A DNA stretch of 64,000 nucleotides from Brevundimonas sp. 357 (GTDB lineage Bacteria > Pseudomonadota > Alphaproteobacteria > Caulobacterales > Caulobacteraceae). The notes under the pieces are model-generated. The model did not search any database. It was not told where the DNA came from and saw only the letters and a program-made list of their open reading frames with translations. The number at the start of each line of letters is the position of its first letter. Position 1 is the first letter of the stretch. A program made the position numbers and the translations under genes. This document shows positions 57,048 to 64,000 of this stretch, one piece after another. Location of the stretch: positions 122,134 to 186,133 of the forward strand of contig NZ_RHWX01000007.1 in assembly GCF_003938605.1 (NCBI RefSeq). Direction: 5' to 3'.

Positions 57048-58283
57048 TCAGGCGGCCAGGGCCTTGAGGGCGTCGACCAGGTCGGTCTTTTCCCAGGAGA
57101 AGCCGCCGTCGGCGTCCGGCGTGCGGCCGAAATGGCCGTAGGCGGCGGTGCGGCGATAGATGGGCTTGTTCAGACCCAGGTGCTCGCGGATGGCGCGCGG
57201 CGAGGCGCCGCCGATCAGCTTGGGCAGTTCGGCCTCCAGCACCGCCTCATCGATCTTGCCCGTGCCGTGCAGGTCGACGTGGACCGACAGGGGCTTGGAC
57301 ACGCCGATGGCGTAGCTGATCTGGATGGTGCAGCGGTCGGCCAGGCCCGCCGCGACGACGTTCTTGGCCAGGTAGCGGCAGGCGTAGGCGGCCGAGCGGT
57401 CGACCTTGGTCGGATCTTTGCCCGAGAAGGCGCCGCCGCCGTGCGGGGCCGCGCCGCCGTAGGTGTCGACGATGATCTTGCGCCCGGTCAGGCCGGCGTC
57501 GCCGTCCGGCCCGCCGATGACGAAGGTGCCGGTCGGGTTGATGTGCCACTCGGTGTCGGCGGTGATGAAGCCCTGCGGCAGCACCTTCTCGACATAGGGC
57601 TTCACTATGGCCGCGACCTGCTCCTGGCTCAGGTTCGCCTTGTGCTGGGTCGAGACGACGATGGAGGTCGCGCGCACCGGGCGGCCGTCTTCATAGTGCA
57701 GGGTGATCTGGCTCTTGGCGTCGGGCTCAAGGCCCGGCTCCCTGCCCGAATGGCGGGCCTCGGCCAGGACCTTCAGGATGTTGTGGCTGTATTGCAGGGT
57801 GGCCGGCATCAGCTCGGGCGTCTCGTTCGAGGCGTAGCCGAACATGATGCCCTGGTCGCCCGCGCCCTCGTCCTTGTCTTCGCCGGCGTCGACGCCCTGG
57901 GCGATGTGGGCCGACTGCGGGTGCAGGTTGTTCTCGAAGCGGAAGGTCTTCCAGTGGAAGCCGTCCTGCTCATAGCCGATGTCGCGCACCACGCCGCGCA
58001 CCGCAGCTTCGATTTCCTGCTGAACGCCCGGCGCCCACTCGCCCTCGGCGTTCATGATGCCCTTGCCGCGGATCTCGCCGGCCAGCACCACCAGATTGGT
58101 CGTCGTCAGGGTTTCACAGGCCACCCGCGCTTCGGGATCCTTGGACAGGAACAGGTCGACGACGGCGTCGGAAATCTGATCCGCAACCTTGTCGGGATGG
58201 CCTTCCGAGACGCTCTCGGAGGTGAAGAGGAACGACGAACGGGCCAAGGCAGGCTCCTGCGTGACGATAAGGTCGCTAGACAT
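57048..58283 (-). CDS. metK: S-adenosylmethionine synthetase
   Basis: Protein of 411 residues. [20 protein letters not shown] at the start, [12 protein letters not shown] near residue 135 and [19 protein letters not shown] are the MetK signatures. It forms SAM from methionine and ATP. The ATG at 58283 overlaps the 18-bp palindrome at 58283-58300, so the message has almost no leader from there, and regulator binding would overlap the start codon. Two stable hairpins lie upstream at 58328-58378. Confidence 0.96.
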   Translation of the reverse strand: MSSDLIVTQEPALARSSFLFTSESVSEGHPDKVADQISDAVVDLFLSKDPEARVACETLTTTNLVVLAGEIRGKGIMNAEGEWAPGVQQEIEAAVRGVVRDIGYEQDGFHWKTFRFENNLHPQSAHIAQGVDAGEDKDEGAGDQGIMFGYASNETPELMPATLQYSHNILKVLAEARHSGREPGLEPDAKSQITLHYEDGRPVRATSIVVSTQHKANLSQEQVAAIVKPYVEKVLPQGFITADTEWHINPTGTFVIGGPDGDAGLTGRKIIVDTYGGAAPHGGGAFSGKDPTKVDRSAAYACRYLAKNVVAAGLADRCTIQISYAIGVSKPLSVHVDLHGTGKIDEAVLEAELPKLIGGASPRAIREHLGLNKPIYRRTAAYGHFGRTPDADGGFSWEKTDLVDALKALAA

Positions 58284-58300
58284 ATAAAGATATGCTTATA
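58283..58300 (-). promoter_or_regulatory. Palindromic operator overlapping the metK start
   Basis: TATAAAGATATGCTTATA, an AT-rich inverted repeat with 14 of 18 matching positions in a GC-rich region, abutting the metK ATG. It is like the operators I recall for ArsR-family methionine/SAM-cycle regulators (SahR), but I cannot confirm this. The minus-strand TATAAG may also serve as a -10. Confidence 0.5.
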
Positions 58301-58327
58301 CGTGCAAGGCGGCTTCTGTCGCGGGTG

Positions 58328-58378
58328 CGACCTCTCAGGTCGAGCATCCTTAATGCGACTTCTCCAAAGCGTCGCATT
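58328..58378 (-). promoter_or_regulatory. Two hairpins upstream of metK
   Basis: AATGCGAC (58352-58359) with GTCGCATT (58371-58378), perfect 8-bp stem with an 11-base loop, and CGACCT (58328-58333) with AGGTCG (58337-58342), 6-bp stem with a three-base loop. They could belong to a leader of metK or of the divergent gene at 58444. I do not see SAM-II or SAM/SAH riboswitch sequences in them. Confidence 0.3.
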
Positions 58379-58443
58379 TTCAAGCGCCTGCCTGTCATCA
58401 ATCTTCGGCAAGGGGACGGCGACTGAAGGTCGGGATCGCGCTC

Positions 58444-58668
58444 ATGGACGTCTTCTATTGTCTGATCCACACGCCCGAGGCGATCACGCCCGAGCTGTGC
58501 GTCCTGCCCGGCGCCACCGAGGTCGAGGCCGTGCGCGGCCTGACGGAGGTCGCGCGCGACTGGCCGCGCCTGGAGCGCATCGACCTCTATCGCGGCAACC
58601 ACGAGGTCCGCAGCTTCGCCCCATCCGACTTTGCCCTGAGCCGACCGCTCCGCGCCCTGGCGGCTTGA
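58444..58668 (+). CDS. Small hypothetical protein, 74 residues
   Basis: Product starts MDVFYCLIHTPEAI and continues with AVRGLTEVARDWPRLERIDLY and RSFAPSDFALSRPLRALAA. The composition is that of a soluble alpha/beta protein; codon use matches the chromosome (GC-rich third positions), unlike the island that starts 70 bases later. Divergent from metK. No family recognised. Confidence 0.55.
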   Translation: MDVFYCLIHTPEAITPELCVLPGATEVEAVRGLTEVARDWPRLERIDLYRGNHEVRSFAPSDFALSRPLRALAA

Positions 58669-58732
58669 CGCCTGGCGAGCGTGCGGATGCGTCGCCCGAG
58701 GCTGGGTGCGTTTTGAAGGGCGAAGAGAGAAG

Positions 58733-58777
58733 TGGTGCCGCTTAGGTGACTCGAACACCTGACCCCCTCATTACGAA
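58733..58777 (-). pseudogene. 3' half of a tRNA-Thr(CGT): attachment site
   Basis: Read on the minus strand: anticodon loop TTCGTAA (58777-58771, anticodon CGT), stem TGAGG, variable GGGTC, T-arm AGGTG-TTCGAGT-CACCT, acceptor AAGCGGC, A, CCA (58735-58733). The sequence that should form the 5' side of the anticodon stem (58778-58782) does not pair, and no D-arm or 5' acceptor follows. So the tRNA is cut in the anticodon loop, the usual crossover point for tyrosine integrases. The intact gene is expected beyond the right edge. From 58784 to 59111 I find only the promoter at 59050. Confidence 0.75.
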
Positions 58778-59049
58778 CTCGTCGGAAGGCGAGCCGTAAA
58801 ACCCAGTCGTGGCTTGGCTTCTAGCGTTGTTCGGGCCGCAGCGAAAGAGCCCCACCCACAGACTTCCCATTCTGGCGTGACGAGGTGATTCCGACGTTTC
58901 CTAAGTTGCGATCGTTAACTCAGTCCGACGCTGAAATCCGACCTGCGCCATACCTGCAAGCGCCCCGTGAAGCTCTCGAGCTGCAAGTCCACCCTTACCC
59001 GCACACCATCTGGCTTGCCCGCAACTTTGTGTGCGTGAAAATTTGGCTC

Positions 59050-59077
59050 TTGTGGACGGCCAATTTCTGGCTATACA
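59050..59077 (+). promoter_or_regulatory. Promoter of the island operon
   Basis: TTGTGG (59050-59055), 16 bases, TATACA (59072-59077). The start expected near 59084 would give a short leader that includes AAGGAG before the ATG at 59112. Confidence 0.5.
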
Positions 59078-59111
59078 TCGGTATGTTCGAAGTTGCAGAA
59101 AGGAGTTCGCG

Positions 59112-59333
59112 ATGCGGACCAGCCATATGAACGACCGGATGAGGCAGCGCGGCATCACAGAGGCAGAGATCTCCGTGATCCACGAATTGGGCGAGTGGAA
59201 TGAGCGAGCGGATAGAATTGTCCTGACTGCCCGCCGCTGCGCCCTCGCAGAATCCATCTTGCGGCAAGAAATCCGGAACGCCGAACGCCGCGCAGGAAAC
59301 ACACAACTAGGCAGGGGGCAGAAACATGTTTGA
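59112..59333 (+). CDS. DUF4258-like small protein
   Basis: Product of 73 residues from the ATG at 59112 with AAGGAG upstream. SHMNDRMRQRGITEAEISVIHELGEW resembles DUF4258 (H-x-x-x-R-M-x-x-R-G-I-t motif), small single-domain proteins often found beside helix-turn-helix genes and suspected of toxin roles. The motif and gene setting are visible; a toxin role is not established. Its stop overlaps the next start by eight bases. Confidence 0.55.
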   Translation: MRTSHMNDRMRQRGITEAEISVIHELGEWNERADRIVLTARRCALAESILRQEIRNAERRAGNTQLGRGQKHV

Positions 59334-59475
59334 AGAAGAGATTTCGCGCAAAAGGAGACAGCTCAAGGTTTTGGAGCGTCTGCGTCGGGCCGGGGGCGCG
59401 ACCTTGGTTCTCGGCAATGATGGTGCAACGCAGATTACAGTCTTCCGTAATACGAAGAGGTTCCGCCATGTCTAA
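59326..59475 (+). CDS. Tiny charged protein, 49 residues
   Basis: Product starts MFEEEISRKRRQLKVLERL and ends FRNTKRFRHV. A basic-acidic helix is followed by a strand-like ATLVLGNDGATQITVF. It overlaps both neighbours (eight bases each), so it is translated as part of the operon; the GGGGCAGAAAC leader gives a ribosome site. Family unknown. Confidence 0.45.
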   Translation: MFEEEISRKRRQLKVLERLRRAGGATLVLGNDGATQITVFRNTKRFRHV

Positions 59476-59950
59476 GGATGATAGTCGGACACTTAAGACG
59501 AAACGCGGTGAAATTGCCGTCCACGTTTACCCAGAAAAGCTCCGCGGAGAGGCTGGCCCCAGCGCGGTTCTTGGTAGGAATGACCGGAAGTTCAACATTC
59601 GGATTAGGCAGGATGACATTGTCCTGCTTGATGCCCTGGCGACGCTGTACGGGATAACGCGCTCCTCGCTGATCAACGAAATCCTGCATTCGTACATGCG
59701 GGATGAGTTGATGAGTATCAAGGAGGTCGATGCTCGGACCATGTTGGCTCACACAGCAGATCAGTCAGCTTCCTATGACAGCATCTCTCAGCCGTGGGTT
59801 TGGGACGCGCTGGGAGATGACTTTAATAATATGCTTCGCAATATGTTGGATGACGGAAACATTCATGGTCGCCCAGAAGAGGATGGTTACGACAACCACA
59901 CGGCTACTTATTACGGGCTGCGCGACAAGTTGCAGGGTATGACAAAATGA
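59468..59950 (+). CDS. Ribbon-helix-helix-like protein
   Basis: Product of 160 residues. Residues 44-80 (KFNIRIRQDDIVLLDALATL then GITRSSLINEILHSYM) have the strand-helix-helix pattern of RHH DNA-binding domains. The rest is acidic and ends with a tyrosine-rich tail (DNHTATYYGLRDKLQG). RHH proteins often serve as antitoxins or plasmid-type repressors, here with the preceding small genes as possible partners. Overlaps neighbours at both ends (ATGA at 59947). Confidence 0.5.
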   Translation: MSKDDSRTLKTKRGEIAVHVYPEKLRGEAGPSAVLGRNDRKFNIRIRQDDIVLLDALATLYGITRSSLINEILHSYMRDELMSIKEVDARTMLAHTADQSASYDSISQPWVWDALGDDFNNMLRNMLDDGNIHGRPEEDGYDNHTATYYGLRDKLQGMTK

Positions 59951-60315
59951 CCAAGGGCGTTCTATCCACCATCATCGACGGGATCGGCGAGGCTGAAGCG
60001 GAAAAGCGGGCCGAGAGTTTTGTCGTGGTCAATGTCCGCCCCGGCGAGAAGGTGGCGGTCATGCTCGACCTTCTGTCCAAATTGACTGGCCAGAGCCCCT
60101 CGGCATTGGTCACCGATGAGATGTCGCGCCGACTGGCTCTCTATGCGTCCGCATCCTCGGCAAACACCGAAGCAATTCTAAGTGCAGCAGAAAGTGTCCT
60201 GGAGCAGGGAGGCGGCCTCGGGTTCCAAGAAGGGAGTGCGTTGGCGCGCCTGCAATCGGAAGGCATTGTAGCGATCAAGGGGCCCCAGCGCAGGTTCTTT
60301 CCCTCTGGCGCGTAA
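59947..60315 (+). CDS. Second ribbon-helix-helix-like protein
   Basis: Product of 122 residues. FVVVNVRPGEKVAVMLDLLS then GQSPSALVTDEMSRRLAL matches the same strand-helix-helix pattern as the previous gene, so the two may be distant paralogues or form a heteromeric regulator. A Gly-rich stretch and a basic end (GPQRRFFPSGA) follow. It overlaps the preceding stop (ATGA). Confidence 0.5.
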   Translation: MTKGVLSTIIDGIGEAEAEKRAESFVVVNVRPGEKVAVMLDLLSKLTGQSPSALVTDEMSRRLALYASASSANTEAILSAAESVLEQGGGLGFQEGSALARLQSEGIVAIKGPQRRFFPSGA

Positions 60316-60387
60316 CGCCGACACTCAAAAAACTAGACCGCGCTATGCGCAGTCCAGAATAGTCGTATCAATATCCTTCGGGCAAAG

Positions 60388-62262
60388 ATGACACGAATTA
60401 TCGAGCCGCCTCTGGAAGATTACAAGTCCCTTCGGCAGCCACTGACAAGAGGCGAGTCTATTGTCCTAGATTTCTTCAATAAGCGACTGTCACCTGATTG
60501 GGAAATATACGTACAGCCGCACTTGAACGGGCTAAGACCGGATTTCGTTCTACTTAATCCCAACGTCGGCATCGCGGTCTTTGAGGTAAAAGACTGGAAT
60601 CTAGATGCCATGGAGTACTATCGCGAACGCGATAATTTCGGCTACGAAGTCCTGTGCGCCAATGACGGCGAACGGAGGTTCAGTGTTCAGAACAAAAATC
60701 CTGCTACACAGGTGAACCGGTATCGTAACGAGATATTTCAACTCTACTGCCCGAGATTGAACAGTAATGGCGGGTTCGCAGCAGTGACGGCAGGCGTCAT
60801 ATTTCCGTTCGCGGACTCCAAGCGCGTGCACTCTTTGCTTCGACCATTTTTGCAGTTGGGAGAAAACGAAGAATACAAAGCATACCAACCCATTAGCGGA
60901 ATCCAAGAGCTCAGGAATGGTGATCTATGTCACGTATTTCCTGAGTCTGTTCGTGAACACTCCAAGTTTATGACCCCAGCGCTAGCTGACGATTTGCGCG
61001 GTTGGCTAGTGGAGCCTGATTTCTCCAAGACTCAGAGACAGCCACTGGAGCTCGATAAAAATCAACAGATGCTGGCGAATACACGAACGGATTCGGGATA
61101 CAGACGAATAAAGGGCCCCGCAGGGTCAGGCAAGTCTCTCATTCTGGCCGCCCGCGCGGCAAAGTTGGCTGATGAAGGAAAAACCGTCCTCATCGTGACC
61201 TTCAATATTACGCTCTGGCACTACCTTAGAGATGCAGTGGTCCGAGGGTTGAAAATCGGAAGAAGCCTCCAGAATATTTCGTTCTCACACTTTCACTACT
61301 GGTGTAAAAGCGTGTGCTACGATGCAGGTTGGGACGAGGTCTACGATCGTCTATTCTCGAGCCTTCCGGAAAGCGGCGGGAACAGGCAGCGCGAACTCAC
61401 GAGACTCTTGGAAGAGGTATTGCCTGCTCTAGCTATACGGGCAATGGCCGAGCCTGGGGCACAGCGATACGACGCAGTTTTGGTTGACGAGGGGCAGGAT
61501 TATCACCCGTCTTGGTGGGCCGCTCTACGGACGGCGTGCAAGCCGGGCGGTGAGATGGTCTTGGTGGCCGATGCTACTCAGGACGTTTACGGGACAGCGA
61601 AAGCGTGGACCGAGGAAGTAATGACCGGGGCCGGTTTCCAGGGGGGGCGGTGGGCGCAACTGGGTGTCAGTTACCGACTTCCGCCGGATATGCTGAACTT
61701 GGCGACAGCCTTCGCGGAACGCTTCTTGCCTGGCGACACGGCAGACATCCCGCAACAAGAGCAAGGATCTCTCGCCCTCTATCCGTGCAACCTGCGCTGG
61801 GTTCAATGCGAGGTCGCAGATGCGCAGGAACTTTGCGTTCGCGCGATCATCTCGCTTATGCATCAATCAGGAAAAGCCGGCCTAGCCAATGCGGACATCA
61901 CGCTCCTGACAGCCAATATGGCGTTTGGGGAGAGGGTGGTGATCGATCTGGAAGAATTTGGGCCGAGGGTTGTGCAAACTTTCTCCGGGGACAAGCGCGA
62001 ACAGCGGCGCTCTAAAATGGGCTTCTACATGGGCGACGCCCGCGTAAAGGCGACGACGCTCCACAGCTTCAAGGGATGGGAGACCCGAGCCCTTGTTGTC
62101 CACGTAGACCATGCGGAAAGTCCCGAGTCCCTAGCCCTCATTTATGCAGGACTGACGCGGCTCAAACGTAGCGCGGAGGGTAGCTGGCTCACGGTAGTCT
62201 GCTCCGCCCCGGCGCTAAAGGAGTACGGCGAGACTTGGCCACAAGGCGTCGCTCCGACGTAG
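60388..62262 (+). CDS. NERD nuclease fused to an SF1 helicase
   Basis: Protein of 624 residues. The N-terminus carries a NERD/PD-(D/E)XK-like domain: GLRPDFVLLNPNVGIAVFEVKDW (residues about 48-72) shows D, E-x-K. Then comes an SF1 helicase core: Walker A GPAGSGKSLILA near residue 246, Walker B VLVDEGQDYHP near 368, SYRLP, and the terminal motif TTLHSFKGWE with YAGLTRLKRS. Single-polypeptide nuclease-helicases of this build (for example Nhi of Staphylococcus) defend against phages; this similarity is by architecture only. It has no ribosome-linked partner gene and lies in the island. Confidence 0.82.
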   Translation: MTRIIEPPLEDYKSLRQPLTRGESIVLDFFNKRLSPDWEIYVQPHLNGLRPDFVLLNPNVGIAVFEVKDWNLDAMEYYRERDNFGYEVLCANDGERRFSVQNKNPATQVNRYRNEIFQLYCPRLNSNGGFAAVTAGVIFPFADSKRVHSLLRPFLQLGENEEYKAYQPISGIQELRNGDLCHVFPESVREHSKFMTPALADDLRGWLVEPDFSKTQRQPLELDKNQQMLANTRTDSGYRRIKGPAGSGKSLILAARAAKLADEGKTVLIVTFNITLWHYLRDAVVRGLKIGRSLQNISFSHFHYWCKSVCYDAGWDEVYDRLFSSLPESGGNRQRELTRLLEEVLPALAIRAMAEPGAQRYDAVLVDEGQDYHPSWWAALRTACKPGGEMVLVADATQDVYGTAKAWTEEVMTGAGFQGGRWAQLGVSYRLPPDMLNLATAFAERFLPGDTADIPQQEQGSLALYPCNLRWVQCEVADAQELCVRAIISLMHQSGKAGLANADITLLTANMAFGERVVIDLEEFGPRVVQTFSGDKREQRRSKMGFYMGDARVKATTLHSFKGWETRALVVHVDHAESPESLALIYAGLTRLKRSAEGSWLTVVCSAPALKEYGETWPQGVAPT

Positions 62263-62339
62263 CCTCCAACCATGCGGCCGTGTGAAGTCTTCACTGGGGT
62301 CAGTCGAGATGTGCCTCCCGCAGATCAGCGCTTGCTGAA

Positions 62340-62503
62340 GCTCCGTTTGTGATCGAGCATAGGTGATCCTCCCTCGTTTCAGTGGACACCCCTAGCGCCG
62401 AACCACGCTGGACTGGTACGGCGGCCCATTCGATCCTCAGATCATTGACCGGCTGATGATCGACGTCCGCTACGATGAGATCGCCAGACGATGGCGCAGA
62501 TGA
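62340..62503. pseudogene. Remnants of accessory genes (IS end, pRiA4b ORF-3-like C-terminus)
   Basis: At 62408-62503 a frame reads LDWYGGPFDPQIIDRLMI... and ends RRWRR; GGPFDP followed by ID resembles the C-terminus of pRiA4b ORF-3-like proteins. Just before, CCCTCGTTTCAGTGGACACC looks like the end of an IS3-type element. Neither is complete. The gap 62263-62599 otherwise shows nothing. Both likenesses are from memory. Confidence 0.3.
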
Positions 62504-62599
62504 ATATTGCGTCCGGTCAAACAGCCAAAGAGAAAAAATAAAAGGCGCCCCACCCGCACCCCGACGTGATGCCAGGATGCGGATGAAGCGCTCGGGAAG

Positions 62600-63754
62600 T
62601 TAGAAGGCGGCCTGTTTAGCGGCCCCGGCCTCGACAGCCTTCAGCAGGGTGTCATTGGCGAGGTGGCTGTAGCGCTGGGTGCTTTGATAACTGGCGTGAC
62701 CCAGCACCTTGCCGACCGCGAAGAGATCGACGCCGCTGTTGACCATGTTACTGGCCGCGCTGTGGCGCAGGTCGTGGAGGCGGAGCCCCGGCAGCTTCGC
62801 TTCCTTAATTGCGTGCTGCCAGCTGTGTTTGATCGACACCAAGGGAAGACGTGTCTCCACATTCGGGACCAGCCAGGGACACCCCTTGAAGCGCGGCAAC
62901 TTCTCGATGATGGCCAAGGCAGGCGTGGACAGCGGCACATGGCGTGATTTGCCTGTCTTACTGGTCGGGATGAACCACGACCGTCGTTCCACATCTACGT
63001 TCTCCCACTTGGCGTCTAGGAGTTCCCGCAGGCGTGCACCGGTGAGGAGGAGCAGGCCGACGATGTGCTGAAGTTGCGAGTTCTGGGACGCGGCCACCGC
63101 CGCCTTCAGTCGAGCGGTCTCCTCGGGCGTCAGGAAGCGCTCACGCCCGTTGTTCAGAGGCTTTCTGGGGATGCCCCGTGTCGGGTTCCTTTCCGTGCCC
63201 GGTATGTCCCAGCTAGCCCCCAGGACGAAGGATCGGCCCAGGATCACCCGCATCTTCTCGACCGAGGCCGGTGCCAAGCCGCCGACACGCTTCTCGTTCA
63301 ACCACTGGCCGACCGACTGGCTAGTTATGTCGGTGAGGCGGGTCTTCCCCCACTTTGGGATGATGTGGATCCGCATGCAGGACTCCAGATCGTGGTAGGA
63401 TTTGAGGTGGAGCTTGGCGAAGGCCAGATGCTTCTCGGCCAACTCACCATAGGTCGGGATGGACTTGGCCAGCGCCTTCTTCGCGCCGGGGTCGCCGCCC
63501 ATCACCACCTCCGACCGCAGTTCCTGGGCCTTCTTTCGGGCTGCGGCGCAGGTGACGTCATTGACGCCCCCGATCTTGTACTGTCGCTGCCTCCCGCTCG
63601 CATCGATGTAGCGGAGGGAAAAGGTGGCTGTACCGCTGATGCGACACTCGAGGATGAAGCCGGAGATGTGGGTGTCGTACCAATCGGTCTTCTTCTTGCC
63701 GACCTCGCAACCGGCGTTGGCGACGAAAGCTTGAGTCAGGTGTGCCTTGGGCAT
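62600..63754 (-). CDS. int: Tyrosine-type integrase, P4-like
   Basis: Protein of 384 residues. An N-terminal arm-binding domain of DUF4102 type (DTHISGFILECRISGTATFSLRY, GGVNDVTCAAARKKAQEL) and a core-binding helix bundle precede the catalytic domain with Arg in LTGARLRELLDAKW, Lys in SKTGKSRHVPL, H-x-x-R in LRLHDLRHSAAS, His in VLGHASYQST and Tyr in QRYSHLAND. It would integrate and excise the island at the tRNA-Thr site. Complete; the ATG is at 63754. It reads towards the tRNA fragment. Confidence 0.93.
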   Translation of the reverse strand: MPKAHLTQAFVANAGCEVGKKKTDWYDTHISGFILECRISGTATFSLRYIDASGRQRQYKIGGVNDVTCAAARKKAQELRSEVVMGGDPGAKKALAKSIPTYGELAEKHLAFAKLHLKSYHDLESCMRIHIIPKWGKTRLTDITSQSVGQWLNEKRVGGLAPASVEKMRVILGRSFVLGASWDIPGTERNPTRGIPRKPLNNGRERFLTPEETARLKAAVAASQNSQLQHIVGLLLLTGARLRELLDAKWENVDVERRSWFIPTSKTGKSRHVPLSTPALAIIEKLPRFKGCPWLVPNVETRLPLVSIKHSWQHAIKEAKLPGLRLHDLRHSAASNMVNSGVDLFAVGKVLGHASYQSTQRYSHLANDTLLKAVEAGAAKQAAF

Positions 63755-63987
63755 GGGTGATTTTCCTTTGGTGGGTTGAGTTCAGACGAGCGCCATCACG
63801 CGGTGCCGAAGGGGGCGCAGCGGGAGGCGGTTTGGAGGGGGAAGTCTGGAGCGGGGCGGACCCGCATTTGCCCCAGGGTGACCCGCCTGGGCGGGGGGCT
63901 GGGGAGGGGGATGGTAGGGCCACTGACGTGCCCCTGAGAATTTCCTCCACGCGGAGCTAGAGTCCGGCCCTTGAAAGGACGGACGGA

Positions 63988-64000
63988 ATGAAACGAGCGA
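63988..64000 (+). CDS. Start of a gene cut by the window edge
   Basis: ATG AAA CGA GCG at 63988 with GGACGG seven bases upstream. Only four codons are visible. 63755-63987 is otherwise GC-rich spacer upstream of the integrase in which I see no gene. Confidence 0.25.

Larger units (their letters stand above)
58733..64000. mobile_element. Left part of an integrative genomic island at tRNA-Thr
   Basis: From the tRNA fragment rightwards, base composition falls below that of the chromosome and gene content becomes accessory: a four-gene overlapping operon, a nuclease-helicase, IS-like debris, and a tyrosine integrase at 62600-63754. The far end lies outside the window; I looked for a second copy of the tRNA 3' sequence up to 64000 and saw none. 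The integrase reads toward the tRNA fragment. Confidence 0.7.

Noticed and set aside
58284..58443. SAM riboswitch in front of metK
   Set aside because: Hairpins are present but none of the SAM-II or SAM/SAH core sequences I can recall. A covariance search would settle it.
58733..58830. Complete tRNA gene at the island border
   Set aside because: The 5' side of the anticodon stem does not pair and no D-arm or 5' acceptor strand exists, so only the 3' half is called.
63742..63960. 72-codon plus-strand frame upstream of the integrase
   Set aside because: Gly/Glu-rich product with no ribosome site, antisense to the integrase start; composition explains it.

Overview
The window is about 64 kb of high-GC alphaproteobacterial chromosome, most likely from Brevundimonas or a close relative in the Caulobacterales. 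The main support is the gene order around a probable replication origin: parB-parA-rsmG-mnmG-mnmE-rho-hemJ-hemH-hemE on the minus strand, an intergenic gap at 35800-36283, then ppsR-maf-aroE-coaE-dnaQ on the plus strand. This is the layout around Cori in Caulobacter. parS palindromes, seven GANTC (CcrM) sites in the gap, and CenR-, NtrZ- and CC0125-type proteins agree with this placement. The genus is inferred, not proven.

Layout. 1-8.5 kb: small envelope and housekeeping genes (CC0125-type lipoprotein, DUF6065, YbaK-type deacylase, TPR protein, CnoX-like thioredoxin, Lon-N protein, Trm112, three overlapping tiny genes, UbiH-type hydroxylase). 8.7-19 kb: ftsK, lolA, xthA, an SLC13 permease, a LysR regulator, cenR, yggS head-to-head with thiE, ntrZ. 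19.6-25.2 kb: DUF3576 lipoprotein, leuS-lptE-holA, DUF6624. 25.3-36 kb: the segregation and tRNA-modification block (parAB, rsmG, mnmG, mnmE), rho and heme genes, with three perfect and one near-perfect parS. 36-41.7 kb: origin-right block, including a coaE-kinase fusion, dnaQ and secB. 41.9-58.7 kb: timA-mltA, an amidohydrolase, a HerA-like ATPase, an AI-2E transporter, a large NAD-glutamate dehydrogenase, a Usp protein, a PQQ-type dehydrogenase, argG and metK. 58.7-64 kb: the left part of a lower-GC genomic island joined to the 3' half of a tRNA-Thr(CGT) gene. It carries an overlapping operon with ribbon-helix-helix-like proteins, a NERD nuclease-helicase and a tyrosine integrase.

The most interesting non-coding structure is (i) a probable RpoH-driven small RNA at 48330-48450 with two hairpins that present nearly the same C-rich, anti-Shine-Dalgarno-like loop; (ii) the origin gap, where GANTC sites are interleaved with seven GGCGCC palindromes and no paired CtrA box is visible; (iii) a dispersed hairpin repeat with constant flanks and a variable stem, present at least nine times next to genes; and (iv) a possible ~110-nt RNA beside parB. 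On the protein side the main oddities are the CoaE-APH(6)-like fusion and the island's nuclease-helicase, a possible defence gene.
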